Below are positions 10,557-19,480 of a DNA stretch of 64,000 nt, piece after piece. This DNA comes from Mycolicibacterium aromaticivorans JS19b1 = JCM 16368 (GTDB taxonomy: Bacteria > Actinomycetota > Actinomycetes > Mycobacteriales > Mycobacteriaceae), in assembly GCF_000559085.1 (NCBI RefSeq), contig NZ_JALN02000001.1:3844001-3908000 (forward strand), given 5' to 3'. Both the position numbers and the translations under genes were made by a program. The first letter of the stretch is position 1, and the number at the start of each line of letters is the position of its first letter. A model generated the notes under the pieces. The model had not been told where the DNA came from. It made no database searches and saw only the letters and a list, made by a program, of their open reading frames with translations.

Positions 10557-11074
10557 GTCAATACCTTCGCCAGAGTGCGCACGTTGCGCGTGGTGGTCGA
10601 CGACTTGTAGCGCTTCTTACCCATGGTCTTACCGACGGCCGAGTCCAGAGTGGAGGACTTGGGGACCTGCCAGTAGAGGACGCCTACACCGCGGTCGATC
10701 TTCTCGTCGGGCCCGGCGTCGCCGGCCAGATCGGCCAACTCGTCGAGAATCTCCTCGTCGCTGACGAACGTCACGTACGAGTGATAGCCCTCGACCTCGC
10801 GGTCGAACGGATAGCCGTCGAAGATGGCGCGCAGAGTCTCGAGGTCGTAGACCAGCACCCATGCTTCATACCCGAACGCATTCCGAAGTGCTGCTTCGGC
10901 TTTCGTACGTACCGCCGTGGCGGCTGCCTTGCTGTCGAGCAACACGTTGCCGCTGGCGAGGATGGTGCGCACGTCGGTGAAGCCGGCGCCGGTGAGCGCC
11001 TCGGCGACGTCGGCCATCTTCATCGTCGTTCCGCTCACGTTCACACCGCGCAGGAAAGCCGCGTAGCGGGTCAT
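10553..11074 (-). CDS. DUF1697 family protein
   Basis: A 173-residue DUF1697 protein (Rv1154c homologue). The family signature RYAAFLRGVNVSG at the N-terminus, ILASGNVLLDS, and the lysine-rich C-terminal GKTMGKKRYKSSTTTRNVRT are all present. The function of the family is unknown. TAGCAT (11082-11087, minus) lies 7 bases before ATG 11074, indicating a leaderless mRNA that also carries the downstream O-methyltransferase. Confidence 0.85.
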   Translation of the reverse strand: MTRYAAFLRGVNVSGTTMKMADVAEALTGAGFTDVRTILASGNVLLDSKAAATAVRTKAEAALRNAFGYEAWVLVYDLETLRAIFDGYPFDREVEGYHSYVTFVSDEEILDELADLAGDAGPDEKIDRGVGVLYWQVPKSSTLDSAVGKTMGKKRYKSSTTTRNVRTLAKVLT

Positions 11075-11549
<475 letters not shown>

Positions 11550-11570
11550 CCCACGGGTTAGTCTGACCGC

Positions 11571-11747
11571 ATGGCCGAATCAGAGTCCGAACCGCAGGAC
11601 GACAACAAGCGCAAGTTCCGCGAGGCGCTCGAGCGCAAGAAGGCGAAGTCTGCGGGCGGCTCGGCGCACACGGACAGCGGCCCCAAGCAGCCCCGCTCGC
11701 ACGGGCCGGTGGAGAACCGGCGGGAATTCCGCCGTAAGAGCGGCTAG
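11571..11747 (+). CDS. DUF5302 family small protein (58 aa)
   Basis: A highly charged 58-residue protein, MAESESEPQDDNKRKFREAL at the start and RREFRRKSG at the end, matching the small DUF5302 family of actinobacteria. It is probably intrinsically disordered; the function is unknown. TAGTCT (11559-11564) is 6 bases before ATG 11571, suggesting its own leaderless promoter just 21 bp after the previous gene. Its TAG stop overlaps that of the convergent MFS gene in a shared CTAG. Confidence 0.8.
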   Translation: MAESESEPQDDNKRKFREALERKKAKSAGGSAHTDSGPKQPRSHGPVENRREFRRKSG

Positions 11748-12988
11748 CCGGCCGCCTGCTCGGAAAGCTCTGCCGCAGGGCGTGATTCCTGCCAGAGGAT
11801 GGCTGCCAGGCAGACCAGTGCCAGCACCCCGACCGCGATCGCGAACACGGTGCCGCCGGTGCGCAGCCCCCACGCCTGCGCGGCGAAGCCCTCCCCGATC
11901 ACCGGGATCGAAATCGCGACGTAAGCCACCACGAAATAGGTGGAGCTGACCTCGGCTCTACGTTCCGCCGGAGTGCGTTCGGCGACCGCCGCCAAGCCCC
12001 GGCTGAAGCTGATGCCCTGACCGGCGCCGGCCACCACGGCCGCGGCGATCAGGCCGGCCAGTGACGAATAATGCAGGGCGACAACCAGAATGCCCATGCC
12101 GACCGCGAGTATGCCGCAGCCCAGGGCGACCGCGCGCTGCGGTTCGATGCGGGTGCCTGCGATCTGAGCGATCGCCGAGGCACCGAAGATCGAGCCGGCC
12201 ATCAAGCCGGCCAGCGCGTGATTGCCGATACCGATGACGTTGGTCAGCAGGGACGGCGCCACCGAGGTGAACAGCCCCGTGACGGCAAAGCCGGCGAAGG
12301 CGGCCAGTGCGGCGGTGATGAACACCGACCGCACCTCGGGCGGCACCGAAAGCCGTTGCAGGCCGAGCTTTCCGGTGCGGCTCGACGTCTCGGGCACCGA
12401 GAGGATCGCGACTGCGGCCAGCACCATCAACCCGATGTGGATGAGGTAGGTGAGCTTCAGCGGGCTCGGCGCGTACTGCGCCAGGATGCCGGCCAGGATG
12501 GGCCCGATGCCGAGGCCGCCGATGTTGGCGATGGTTGCGACCGCCGCCGCACGGCTCCGCCAGCTCGGCGGCGCGGCTTCGATGACCGCCGCGGTGGCGG
12601 TGCCGGTGAAGACGCCCGCCGACAACCCGGACAGCACCCGGCCCACCAAGAGCTCGGGCACCGAGTCCGCGAACAGGAATATCACCGCACTGGCCAGCGC
12701 GGCGCCGACACCGGCCAGCAGCACCGGCCGTCGGCCGATGGCGTCGGACCAGCCACCGAACACCAGCAGCGCGAACAACACTCCGCCGGCATAGGTGGCG
12801 TAGATGACGGTCGTCGTCAGCACTGCGAAGTGCATCTGCTCGGAGTACAGCGCGTACAGCGGGGTGGGCAGCGTGGTGCCGACCATGATCGCGGCGAACG
12901 CGTAGGCCAACAGGGCGAAGGCGAAACCTCGCCGGGGCGGGGTCGGTGTCATGGTTCGGCGGGCAGGAGCGTAGCGACCTGGGGTCAT
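11744..12988 (-). CDS. MFS transporter (DHA1-type)
   Basis: A 414-residue major facilitator with about 12 helices. The motif A loop GGWSDAIGRRPVLLAG lies between helices 2 and 3, and motif C-like glycines (GLGIGPILAGIL) in helix 5 favour a proton-driven drug exporter of the DHA1 group. The substrate is unknown. ATG 12988 gives a 12-residue leader before a second possible start (ATG 12952); neither has a clear ribosome site, so the start is uncertain. It lies downstream of the actP-like gene on the same strand, with a 75 bp gap. Confidence 0.8.
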   Translation of the reverse strand: MTPGRYAPARRTMTPTPPRRGFAFALLAYAFAAIMVGTTLPTPLYALYSEQMHFAVLTTTVIYATYAGGVLFALLVFGGWSDAIGRRPVLLAGVGAALASAVIFLFADSVPELLVGRVLSGLSAGVFTGTATAAVIEAAPPSWRSRAAAVATIANIGGLGIGPILAGILAQYAPSPLKLTYLIHIGLMVLAAVAILSVPETSSRTGKLGLQRLSVPPEVRSVFITAALAAFAGFAVTGLFTSVAPSLLTNVIGIGNHALAGLMAGSIFGASAIAQIAGTRIEPQRAVALGCGILAVGMGILVVALHYSSLAGLIAAAVVAGAGQGISFSRGLAAVAERTPAERRAEVSSTYFVVAYVAISIPVIGEGFAAQAWGLRTGGTVFAIAVGVLALVCLAAILWQESRPAAELSEQAAG

Positions 12989-13063
12989 AGGAGGGTAAAC
13001 GTCGTCGGCACACCCACACCATTCCCGCCCCCGGCGAGATTCTCACCTCAATATTGCTCGGGC

Positions 13064-14710
13064 CTAGTGGTGCGTGGCCTTCTCCGCGCCCACCCCGGTC
13101 AGCGACCGGACCTCCATCTCCGCGTTGATCTCCGGATCGCCGGCGTCCTTCGACGTCAGCGTTCCCACAATGCCGAGGACGAAGGCCAGCGGAATCGACA
13201 CGATGCCGGGGTTGGCCAGTGGGAACCAGTCGAAGCTCGCGCCGGGGATCATCGCGGCCTTGTTGCCCGAGACGGCCGGCGAGAAGACGATCAGCACCAG
13301 GCAGCTGATCAGACCGCCGTACATGCTCCACAGGGCGCCGCAGGTGTTGAACCGCTTCCAATACAGCGAGTACACAATCGTCGGCAGGTTGGCCGAGGCC
13401 GCCACCGCGAACGCCAGCGCCACCAGGAACGCGACGTTCTGGCCGTTGGCCAGGATGCCCAAGCCGATCGCGGCGACACCGAGCACCACCGCGGTGATCC
13501 GGGAGACCCTGACCTGCTCCTCCTCGGTCGCTGGAGCCTTTCCGTGGGCTCTTCGCAATACACTGGCGTAGACGTCGTGGGCGAACGATGCCGACGCGGT
13601 GATCGTCAGACCCGCCACCACGGCCAGGATGGTGGCGAAGGCCACCGCCGAGATGATGCCGAGCAGGACCACCCCGCCGAGCTGGAATGCGAGCAGCGGT
13701 GCGGCCGAGTTCTGTCCGCCCGGGGCCGCCAGGATCTTGTCGGGGCCGACCATGGCCGCCGCGCCGTAGCCAAGCGCCAGGGTGAACAGGTAGAAGGCGC
13801 CGATCAGGCCGATCGCCCAAACCACCGACCGCCGAGCCTCTTTCGCGGTCGGCACCGTATAGAAGCGCATCAGCACGTGCGGCAGGCCCGCGGTGCCCAG
13901 CACCAGCGCCAGCCCCAGTGACAGCAGGTTGATCTTCGAGGTGGTGTTCGCGCCGTACTGGGCGCCGGGGGCCAGCACATCGCGGCTGGCGACACCCTTG
14001 GTGGTGGCCTCGTGCACCATCTGCTGCGCCGAACCCAGGATGTCGGAGAAGTTCAGGCCGAACTTGACCAGCACCATGGCCGTCATGATGGCCGCGCCTG
14101 CGATCAGCAGCACGGCTTTGATGATCTGCACCCAGGTGGTGCCTTTCATGCCGCCGACCAGCACGTAGACGATCATCAGCACACCGACCACCGCGATCAC
14201 GAAGGATTGGGCCGTGCGGCCGTGGACGTCGAGCAGCAGCGCGACCAGGCCACCGGCACCGGCCATCTGCGCCAGCAGGTAGAACAACGACACCGTCAGC
14301 GTCGAGGTGGCCGCGGCCACTCGGACCGGCCGCTGCTTGAGCCGGAAGCTCAGCACGTCGGCCATCGTGAATTTGCCGGTGTTGCGCAGCAATTCGGCGA
14401 CCAGCAGCAGGGCGACCAGCCAGGCCACCAGGAAGCCGATCGAATAGAGGAAGCCGTCATAGCCGTACACCGCGATCGCGCCGGCGATGCCGAGAAAGCT
14501 TGCCGCAGAGAGATAGTCACCGGCGATGGCGATACCGTTCTGCGGTCCGGAGAACGCCCGGCCGCCGGTGAAGAACTCGGTGGCGTTGGTGTTGGTGCGG
14601 CCGGCGCGGATCACGATGAACAACGTGATGAGCACGAAAGCCACGAAGATGCTGATGTTGACGACCGGATTGCCGATCCGGGCTGCCTCGGCCAGGACGG
14701 TGGTGCTCAC
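13064..14710 (-). CDS. actP: Cation acetate symporter, SSS family (ActP-like)
   Basis: A 548-residue sodium:solute symporter with 13-14 helices. Early motifs FFTGGRAFSGPQNGIAIAGDYLSAASFLG and later GTAGLPHVLMRFYTVPTAKEARRS are hallmarks of ActP/MctC-type acetate, pyruvate and propionate carriers. GTG 14710 is chosen because it overlaps the stop of the upstream DUF485 gene in GTGA and directly precedes the first membrane segment. DUF485-ActP pairs are standard for acetate uptake (yjcH-actP in E. coli). Expected role: uptake of acetate or related monocarboxylates across the inner membrane. Confidence 0.9.
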   Translation of the reverse strand: MSTTVLAEAARIGNPVVNISIFVAFVLITLFIVIRAGRTNTNATEFFTGGRAFSGPQNGIAIAGDYLSAASFLGIAGAIAVYGYDGFLYSIGFLVAWLVALLLVAELLRNTGKFTMADVLSFRLKQRPVRVAAATSTLTVSLFYLLAQMAGAGGLVALLLDVHGRTAQSFVIAVVGVLMIVYVLVGGMKGTTWVQIIKAVLLIAGAAIMTAMVLVKFGLNFSDILGSAQQMVHEATTKGVASRDVLAPGAQYGANTTSKINLLSLGLALVLGTAGLPHVLMRFYTVPTAKEARRSVVWAIGLIGAFYLFTLALGYGAAAMVGPDKILAAPGGQNSAAPLLAFQLGGVVLLGIISAVAFATILAVVAGLTITASASFAHDVYASVLRRAHGKAPATEEEQVRVSRITAVVLGVAAIGLGILANGQNVAFLVALAFAVAASANLPTIVYSLYWKRFNTCGALWSMYGGLISCLVLIVFSPAVSGNKAAMIPGASFDWFPLANPGIVSIPLAFVLGIVGTLTSKDAGDPEINAEMEVRSLTGVGAEKATHH

Positions 14711-15057
14711 TTGGCCGCGCCTTCCATCTCGGTGCGGATAGCCTCGGCGCGCGGGTCGAGTTCCCGATTGGCGAACCGCACGTACAGACCCGTGATGAGG
14801 AACGTCGTCACGAACTGGCCAAGACCGATGAGCAGCCCGACGTTGATGTTGCCCCACACCGTGATGGCCATGAAGTCGTGGGCGAAGGCGCCCAGCAACA
14901 CATAGGTGGCGTACCAGATCAGGAAGAACGCGGTGGTGGGGAACACGAAGCGACGCAACGTGCGGCGCAGCTCCTGAAACTCGGGACTGGCCTGCATGGA
15001 CAGGTAGTGGGCCCCGCTGGGATGGGTCTCCCGTGGCGGCAGGTCGGTTGTGGACAC
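14707..15057 (-). CDS. DUF485 membrane protein, symporter partner (YjcH-like)
   Basis: A 116-residue protein with two membrane helices (about residues 40-60 and 75-98) preceded by SPEFQELRRTLRRFVFPTTAFFLIWYATYVLL, the DUF485 signature. DUF485 proteins are encoded immediately before ActP-type symporters. GTG 15057 is preferred over ATG 15102 because GAGGAG lies at about 8 bases spacing, and because a -10 hexamer at 15103-15108 would put the transcript start just downstream of 15102. The gene is coupled to actP through a GTGA overlap. Confidence 0.85.
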   Translation of the reverse strand: MSTTDLPPRETHPSGAHYLSMQASPEFQELRRTLRRFVFPTTAFFLIWYATYVLLGAFAHDFMAITVWGNINVGLLIGLGQFVTTFLITGLYVRFANRELDPRAEAIRTEMEGAAK

Positions 15058-15081
15058 CGCGTGCTCCTCAGCTCGAAAGGT

Positions 15082-15108
15082 GTGAACTCCGGTCGTGTTC
15101 ACAGGCTA
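15082..15108 (-). promoter_or_regulatory. Promoter -10 with adjoining inverted repeat for DUF485-actP
   Basis: On the minus strand TAGCCT (15103-15108) is a good -10 hexamer. Immediately downstream, at and beyond the predicted transcript start, lies an inverted repeat GTGAAC-N9-GTTCAC (15082-15102), a possible operator or 5-prime hairpin. The 5-prime leader to GTG 15057 would be about 40 bases. Confidence 0.5.
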
Positions 15109-15152
15109 TTGAGAGGTGCATCACAGTCCTAGAGCGCGCGCGGACCATGCGT

Positions 15153-15182
15153 TGAACGGTTGGCGGGCGGCGCTGAACGGTT
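15153..15182 (-). promoter_or_regulatory. Direct repeats fitting a LytTR operator
   Basis: TGAACGGTT occurs at 15153-15161 and again at 15174-15182, exactly 21 bp apart start to start, i.e. two helical turns. LytTR proteins bind two 9-bp direct repeats separated by about 12 bp, with a core resembling TACNGTTAT, to which AACGGTT is similar. The pair lies about 45 bp upstream of the -10 hexamer of DUF485-actP, a suitable place for an activator. A LytTR regulator is encoded 2 kb away at 17290-18069. Confidence 0.55.
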
Positions 15183-15189
15183 TCTGGGG

Positions 15190-16920
15190 TCAGCCGCGCG
15201 GGAGTCGCTCCAGGCCCATGCCCAGACGCTCCGGCACATGCATGCGGGCGAAGATGCGCGCCACATCGGGTGGCACGTCGGTCCGGGTGACACGGCTGAC
15301 GAGCACCATCGTGGCGAACGCCAGCGGAACGGTGATGGCGGCGGGGTAGCCGATCAGCGTGGTCAGCCAGCCGCCGAGCACGTCGTCGCCGACCCAGCCG
15401 GTGATCGCGACGAGGATGGCCAGACCGGAGGCCAGTGCGCCGACCGCCAACCCGGCGATCGCCCCGGCCGCGGTCAGCCCGCGCCACCAGATGCCGAGGA
15501 TCAGCAGCGGGCACAGCGTGGACGCCGCGACGGCGAAGGCCAGACCGACTCCGCGCGACAGCTCCAGGACGGGCGCGACGACCGAGAGCGGAATCGGGAT
15601 GAGGCCGGCGATCAGCGCCACCGTCCGGAAGTCGCGGACCCGCCCGCGCAGCACGTCGGTGGACAACGCACCGGCGATGCTGACCAGCAGTCCGGACGAG
15701 GTCGCCAGGAATGCCGCGATGGCGCCGGCCGCGACCAGCGCGCCAAGCAGTTCGCCGGGCAGCCCGGCGACGGCGGCCGACGGAAGCAGCAGCACCGCGG
15801 CGTCGGCCTTGCCGGTGATGAGCAGCTGAGGCACATACAACCGGGCGAACACCCCGAGCAGCACGGGGAACAGATAGAACAGCGACATCAGGACGATCAC
15901 GCTCAGCGCGGTTCGGCGCGCGGCGCGCCCGTCGGTGTTGGTGTAGAAGCGGACCAGCACATGGGGGAGGCCCATGGCGCCGAGGAATGTCGCCACCATG
16001 ATGGAAAACACTTGGTAGAGAGGATGTTTCCCGCCCAAGCCACCGCCGCTGACGATCCACTCCGAGCCGGTGGCAGGTGCCCCGACGACGACGGGGGTCT
16101 GAGCTCCGGCGGCCAATGTCAGTGTGCTGCCCTTCTGCAGGCTGTACCGGCCGGGACTGTGCAGGGAGCCGCTGTGCGTTGGGCCGGTCACCGTCACACC
16201 GGCTGGGTCGGCGACCGTGACCACCACGTCGGTGTCGATGCTGACGACGGTCGGCTGGTCCACCGTGGGTGGGAGCGGGCCGCCGAGTGCGGGATGCTCG
16301 TGCCCGAAGTGCATGAGCAGTGCCAACGCGGGCACTGCGACCGCGGTCAGCTTCAGCCAGTACTGAAACGCCTGGACGAACGTGATCGAGCGCATGCCGC
16401 CACCGACGACGTTGGCGATCACGATCCCGCCGACCGCCAGCGGACCGATCCAAACCGGCACGCCGAGAAGGGCTTTGAGGGCAAGTCCGGCGCCCTGATA
16501 CTGGGGCACGAGATAGAAGATGCAGACGGTGGCGACCACGAGCATCGCGACCCGGCGCACACGCGGCGAGCCGAGCCGGAACTCCGCGAAATCCGGCACG
16601 GTGTAGGCGCCGGAACGGCGCAGGGGAGCGGAGACGAACAGCAATAGACCCAGGTAGCCCGCCGTGAAGCCGACCGGGTACCACAGCGCGTCGGCGCCGT
16701 ACTTCGCGATCAGACCGGCCACCCCGAGAAACGAGGCAGCCGATAGGTATTCACCCGAGATCGCGGCGGCATTCCAGCGTGGGCCGACAGTGCGGGACGC
16801 CACCAGGAAGTCGGATGTGGTGCGCGACAACCGAACCCCGTAGGCGCCGACGGCCACCGTCGCCACCGCGGCGGCGATCAGGCCGCCGGCGGTCAGGGCC
16901 GTCGCCGTCGATCCGCTCAT
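15190..16920 (-). CDS. Second SSS-family cation/monocarboxylate symporter
   Basis: A 576-residue sodium:solute symporter paralogous to the ActP-like gene, with FLVASRTVGPRWNAAAISGEYLSAASFLG at the start and GAMGLPHVLVRFYTNTDGRAARR in the middle. Between roughly residues 210 and 295 it carries an additional, beta-rich, Val/Thr/Gly-rich stretch (DTDVVVTVADPAGVTVTGP and neighbours) that looks like an extracytoplasmic loop domain. The start overlaps the stop of the upstream membrane gene in ATGA. It is downstream of a LytS/LytTR system, so its expression or activity is probably tied to sensing of a small carboxylate. Confidence 0.9.
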   Translation of the reverse strand: MSGSTATALTAGGLIAAAVATVAVGAYGVRLSRTTSDFLVASRTVGPRWNAAAISGEYLSAASFLGVAGLIAKYGADALWYPVGFTAGYLGLLLFVSAPLRRSGAYTVPDFAEFRLGSPRVRRVAMLVVATVCIFYLVPQYQGAGLALKALLGVPVWIGPLAVGGIVIANVVGGGMRSITFVQAFQYWLKLTAVAVPALALLMHFGHEHPALGGPLPPTVDQPTVVSIDTDVVVTVADPAGVTVTGPTHSGSLHSPGRYSLQKGSTLTLAAGAQTPVVVGAPATGSEWIVSGGGLGGKHPLYQVFSIMVATFLGAMGLPHVLVRFYTNTDGRAARRTALSVIVLMSLFYLFPVLLGVFARLYVPQLLITGKADAAVLLLPSAAVAGLPGELLGALVAAGAIAAFLATSSGLLVSIAGALSTDVLRGRVRDFRTVALIAGLIPIPLSVVAPVLELSRGVGLAFAVAASTLCPLLILGIWWRGLTAAGAIAGLAVGALASGLAILVAITGWVGDDVLGGWLTTLIGYPAAITVPLAFATMVLVSRVTRTDVPPDVARIFARMHVPERLGMGLERLPRG

Positions 16921-17297
16921 GGTGGGCTCTCCTCGTCGACCACACCCATGAAGTCACGCTCGCCCTGTTCGGCCAGCTTGATGAACAGCCGACCGACCGC
17001 GTAGAGCGCCGGATACACCAGCACCGCCAGGGTCAGCCAGTTCAGCCGAACCCCGAATATGGTGGCGGCGGACAACTCTGGGAACACCGCGTTGAGCAAC
17101 GGCAGCGCCGCCATCCCGCCGGCCACCACCGCGGCCAGTCGCAGCGCCAGTCCGAGCTGGGCGCGCACCAGTCCGCGCACCAGCGCGTCGCCGACCTCGG
17201 TCTGCTCCTGCACCTCCACCCGGGTGTGCACCAGGCGGCTGCCGCGCCGGTGGGCCAGCACCACACGCTCACGTTGCGGGCGACCCGGCCTAGTCAT
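16917..17297 (-). CDS. Two-helix membrane protein, probable symporter partner
   Basis: A 126-residue protein with a charged N-terminal half (RPGRPQRERVVLAHRRGSR) and two hydrophobic helices (about residues 50-72 and 84-107), ending in an acidic tail. It occupies the same position relative to the SSS symporter as DUF485 does for ActP, and so may be the equivalent small subunit. Its 3-prime end overlaps the symporter start by 4 bp, and its 5-prime end overlaps the response regulator gene by 8 bp. Confidence 0.75.
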   Translation of the reverse strand: MTRPGRPQRERVVLAHRRGSRLVHTRVEVQEQTEVGDALVRGLVRAQLGLALRLAAVVAGGMAALPLLNAVFPELSAATIFGVRLNWLTLAVLVYPALYAVGRLFIKLAEQGERDFMGVVDEESPP

Positions 17298-18069
17298 CGG
17301 TTGCCCCCGGCCGGAAGGTCCGCATCGGATCGCGGATCAGCCGGTCGCGTAATTCGCGGGCCTGGCGGCGGCTGACCGGAAGCTCGACCGGCGCCGACGC
17401 GCCGTTGGCGCGTAACCGCACCATCGTGGAGGCGCCGGAGGTGCGCAGCCCGGTCACCATGTTCAGCGCGACGAGATAGGACCGATGCACCCGCTGGAAT
17501 CCGCGGCTGCGCCAGCGATCCTCCAAGGTGCTCAACGGAATTCGAACCAGATGCGAGCCGGAGGCGGCGTGCAGGCGGGCGTAGTCGCCTTCGGCCTCGA
17601 CCCAGCCGATGGTGTCGCAGCGCACCAACTGGGTGACCCCGCCGAGCTCCACCGGGATGGTGTCGGCCTGCGGCTCGTCGGCGGGCGGGGCCGACTCTGC
17701 GGCGCGTGCCGACACCACCCGCCGGACCGCCGCGTCGAGGCGCTCCTTGCGAATCGGCTTGAGCAGATAGTCCAGGGCGCCGACCTCGAAGGCGGCCACC
17801 GCCTTGTCGTCGTGCGCTGTCACGAACACGACGGCGGGCGGGTGAGTGAAATTGCTCAGCACACTGGCCAATTCGAGACCAGAGAGCCCGGGCATGTTGA
17901 TGTCCAGGAAGATCGCGTCCACGGTGCGTTCGTTGATGATCCGCAACGCCGACGTGGCATCGCCGGCGCCGGTCACCTCGGCGATGTCGGGATGCTCGCC
18001 GAGCAGGTAGGTGAGCTCGTCGAGCGCCGGGGCTTCATCGTCGACCGCCAGCACCCACAGCCCTGCCAT
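17290..18069 (-). CDS. LytTR-type response regulator
   Basis: A 259-residue regulator. The receiver domain (residues 4-120) has the acidic pair Asp10/Asp11, phosphoacceptor Asp56 in IFLDINMPG, Thr84 and Lys104 (LLKPI). The C-terminal LytTR domain (about 150-245) has DTIGWVEAEGDYARLH and RVHRSYLVALNMV, the typical DNA-binding beta fold. LytTR regulators bind pairs of direct repeats near promoters. It lies 8 bp downstream of the kinase gene and upstream of the symporter genes. By analogy with E. coli BtsSR and YpdAB, which control pyruvate transporters, it may control monocarboxylate uptake here. Confidence 0.92.
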   Translation of the reverse strand: MAGLWVLAVDDEAPALDELTYLLGEHPDIAEVTGAGDATSALRIINERTVDAIFLDINMPGLSGLELASVLSNFTHPPAVVFVTAHDDKAVAAFEVGALDYLLKPIRKERLDAAVRRVVSARAAESAPPADEPQADTIPVELGGVTQLVRCDTIGWVEAEGDYARLHAASGSHLVRIPLSTLEDRWRSRGFQRVHRSYLVALNMVTGLRTSGASTMVRLRANGASAPVELPVSRRQARELRDRLIRDPMRTFRPGATDD

Positions 18070-18077
18070 GGTTCTCC

Positions 18078-19259
18078 TTAAACCCGTACGCCCGCGCGGA
18101 ACTTGGGCACCCGCATGATCACCTTCGTGCCCGCACCCGGGGCGGTCTCGACCACCAGACCGTAGTCGTTGCCGAACGCGGCGCGCAGGCGATGGTCGAC
18201 ATTGCTCAGCCCGACGTGGGCGGCCTGCTCCCCGTCGCCCAGGATGTCGCCGTGCCCGGAGCGCAGGGCGTGAGGATCCATGCCGATGCCGTCGTCCTCC
18301 ACGCTGATGACGCAGTCGGAACCCTCATTGCGAGCGATGATTTCGATCGATCCGCCCTGCCGCCCGGCCAGGCCGTGGCGCACCGCGTTCTCGACCAGTG
18401 GCTGCAACGCCAGGAACGGCACCACTACGGTCAGCACCTCGGGTGCGATCTGCAGGGTCACCGACAGATTCGGCCCGAACCGGGCCCGTTCAAGGGTGAG
18501 GTAGCGGTCGATGTTGCGCAGCTCGTCGGCCAGCGCCGTGTAGGGGCCTGCCGAACGGAACGAGTAGCGGGTGAAGTCGGCGAACTCCAGAATCAGGTCG
18601 CGGGCCCGGTCGGGGTCGGTGCGGACAAACGAGGCAATCGTGTTGAGCGCGTTGTAGATGAAGTGTGGGCTGATCTGGGCGCGCAGCGCCAGCACCTCGG
18701 CCCGGTCGAGGCGGGCGCGCGACGCGTCGAGCTCGGCCAGCTCGAGTTGGCTGGCGGCGTAGCGCGCGACCTCTGCGACGGCACCCAGCATGCCCGGCGA
18801 CGGTTCGGCGGTGTTGACGACGACGAGCACGCCGATCGCCATGCCGTCGTCGTCGAGCAGCGGTTGGGCCACCACCGCGGGCGTCTGGTCGCGGGCGAGC
18901 ACCCGGCGCTGCCCGGAGATCGCGTCGCGGGCGGTGTGGTGGCAGACCTCGAGAATGGCCGGCGTCCACAACGCGGCGCCGGGCGGATCGAGCGCGAGCA
19001 GGGCCGTATCGCCGTCGTAGAGCGCGACACCGTCCGAGCCGGTGAGACCGCGCAGGTGCGGGGCGGCACCGCCTGCCGAGTCGGCGTCCAGGCCCTTGCG
19101 CAGCGAGCGGGCCGCCAGCGAGGCGGTGTGCAGCGCGGCGTGCACGGTCCGCTCGGCTGGCGTGGTGACCACGCTGCGGGTCAGCACGGCGACCGCGCCG
19201 ACGATCAACGCGACGGCGGCGAGCGCGACGGCCAGCGCGAGCGCTACCGCACCCGACAT
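18078..19259 (-). CDS. Sensor histidine kinase, LytS/BtsS (His_kinase) type
   Basis: A 393-residue kinase with one N-terminal membrane helix (about residues 5-28), an unassigned GAF-like sensory region (40-170), a short coiled coil and the LytS-type phosphoacceptor block AQISPHFIYNALNTIASF with His199. A HATPase domain follows (LQPLVENAVRHGL; DDGIGMD). Classic LytS/BtsS proteins have many membrane helices, so this is a single-span variant and the ligand may be sensed by the GAF-like part. GGGAGAG lies shortly before ATG 19259. It is the first gene of the four-gene kinase-regulator-membrane protein-symporter operon. Confidence 0.9.
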   Translation of the reverse strand: MSGAVALALAVALAAVALIVGAVAVLTRSVVTTPAERTVHAALHTASLAARSLRKGLDADSAGGAAPHLRGLTGSDGVALYDGDTALLALDPPGAALWTPAILEVCHHTARDAISGQRRVLARDQTPAVVAQPLLDDDGMAIGVLVVVNTAEPSPGMLGAVAEVARYAASQLELAELDASRARLDRAEVLALRAQISPHFIYNALNTIASFVRTDPDRARDLILEFADFTRYSFRSAGPYTALADELRNIDRYLTLERARFGPNLSVTLQIAPEVLTVVVPFLALQPLVENAVRHGLAGRQGGSIEIIARNEGSDCVISVEDDGIGMDPHALRSGHGDILGDGEQAAHVGLSNVDHRLRAAFGNDYGLVVETAPGAGTKVIMRVPKFRAGVRV

Positions 19260-19388
19260 CTCGCTCTCCCGTCCTGGTGTCTCTCAGGCTGCGCCACAAC
19301 AGGACCGCCGATCACACAGGATCCCGCGGCCGACCGCCGACCATTCCGAGATTGTGGCAATCAGACCCACGCTGCCCATTTTTGCCCA

Positions 19389-19394
19389 TAAGGT
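19389..19394 (+). promoter_or_regulatory. -10 hexamer TAAGGT upstream of the Ltp-repeat gene
   Basis: TAAGGT fits TANNNT and lies 8 bases before an ATG at 19403 that opens a short frame ending in the start codon of the Ltp-repeat gene. It lies within the 217 bp kinase/Ltp intergenic region; nothing else clear was seen there. Confidence 0.4.
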
Positions 19395-19402
19395 CCCTCG
19401 GC

Positions 19403-19480
19403 ATGTCGGATGCTGTGGCTATGCTGACGCCTGCCTGTGAGCGTGCGGGAAATAGCAGCCGAGATCGGGGGATTTCATGA
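19403..19480 (+). CDS. Possible leaderless upstream ORF (25 aa)
   Basis: From ATG 19403 a 25-codon frame (MSDAVAMLTPACERAGN at the start) runs to TGA 19478-19480, which overlaps the ATG of the Ltp-repeat gene at 19477 (ATGA). Its start is 8 bases from a TAAGGT hexamer. It could couple translation to the main gene, or it could be chance; nothing in the peptide suggests a function. Confidence 0.3.
   Translation: MSDAVAMLTPACERAGNSSRDRGIS

Noticed and set aside
11958..13921. Long open frames of about 620 codons on both strands across the MFS/ActP region
   Set aside because: Their composition is Arg/Gly/His/Gln-rich without any domain. They arise from high-GC third positions of the transporters.
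16917..17297. Naming the small membrane protein DUF485
   Set aside because: It has two helices and the right position, but the DUF485 sequence signature found in the 14707-15057 product is not evident.
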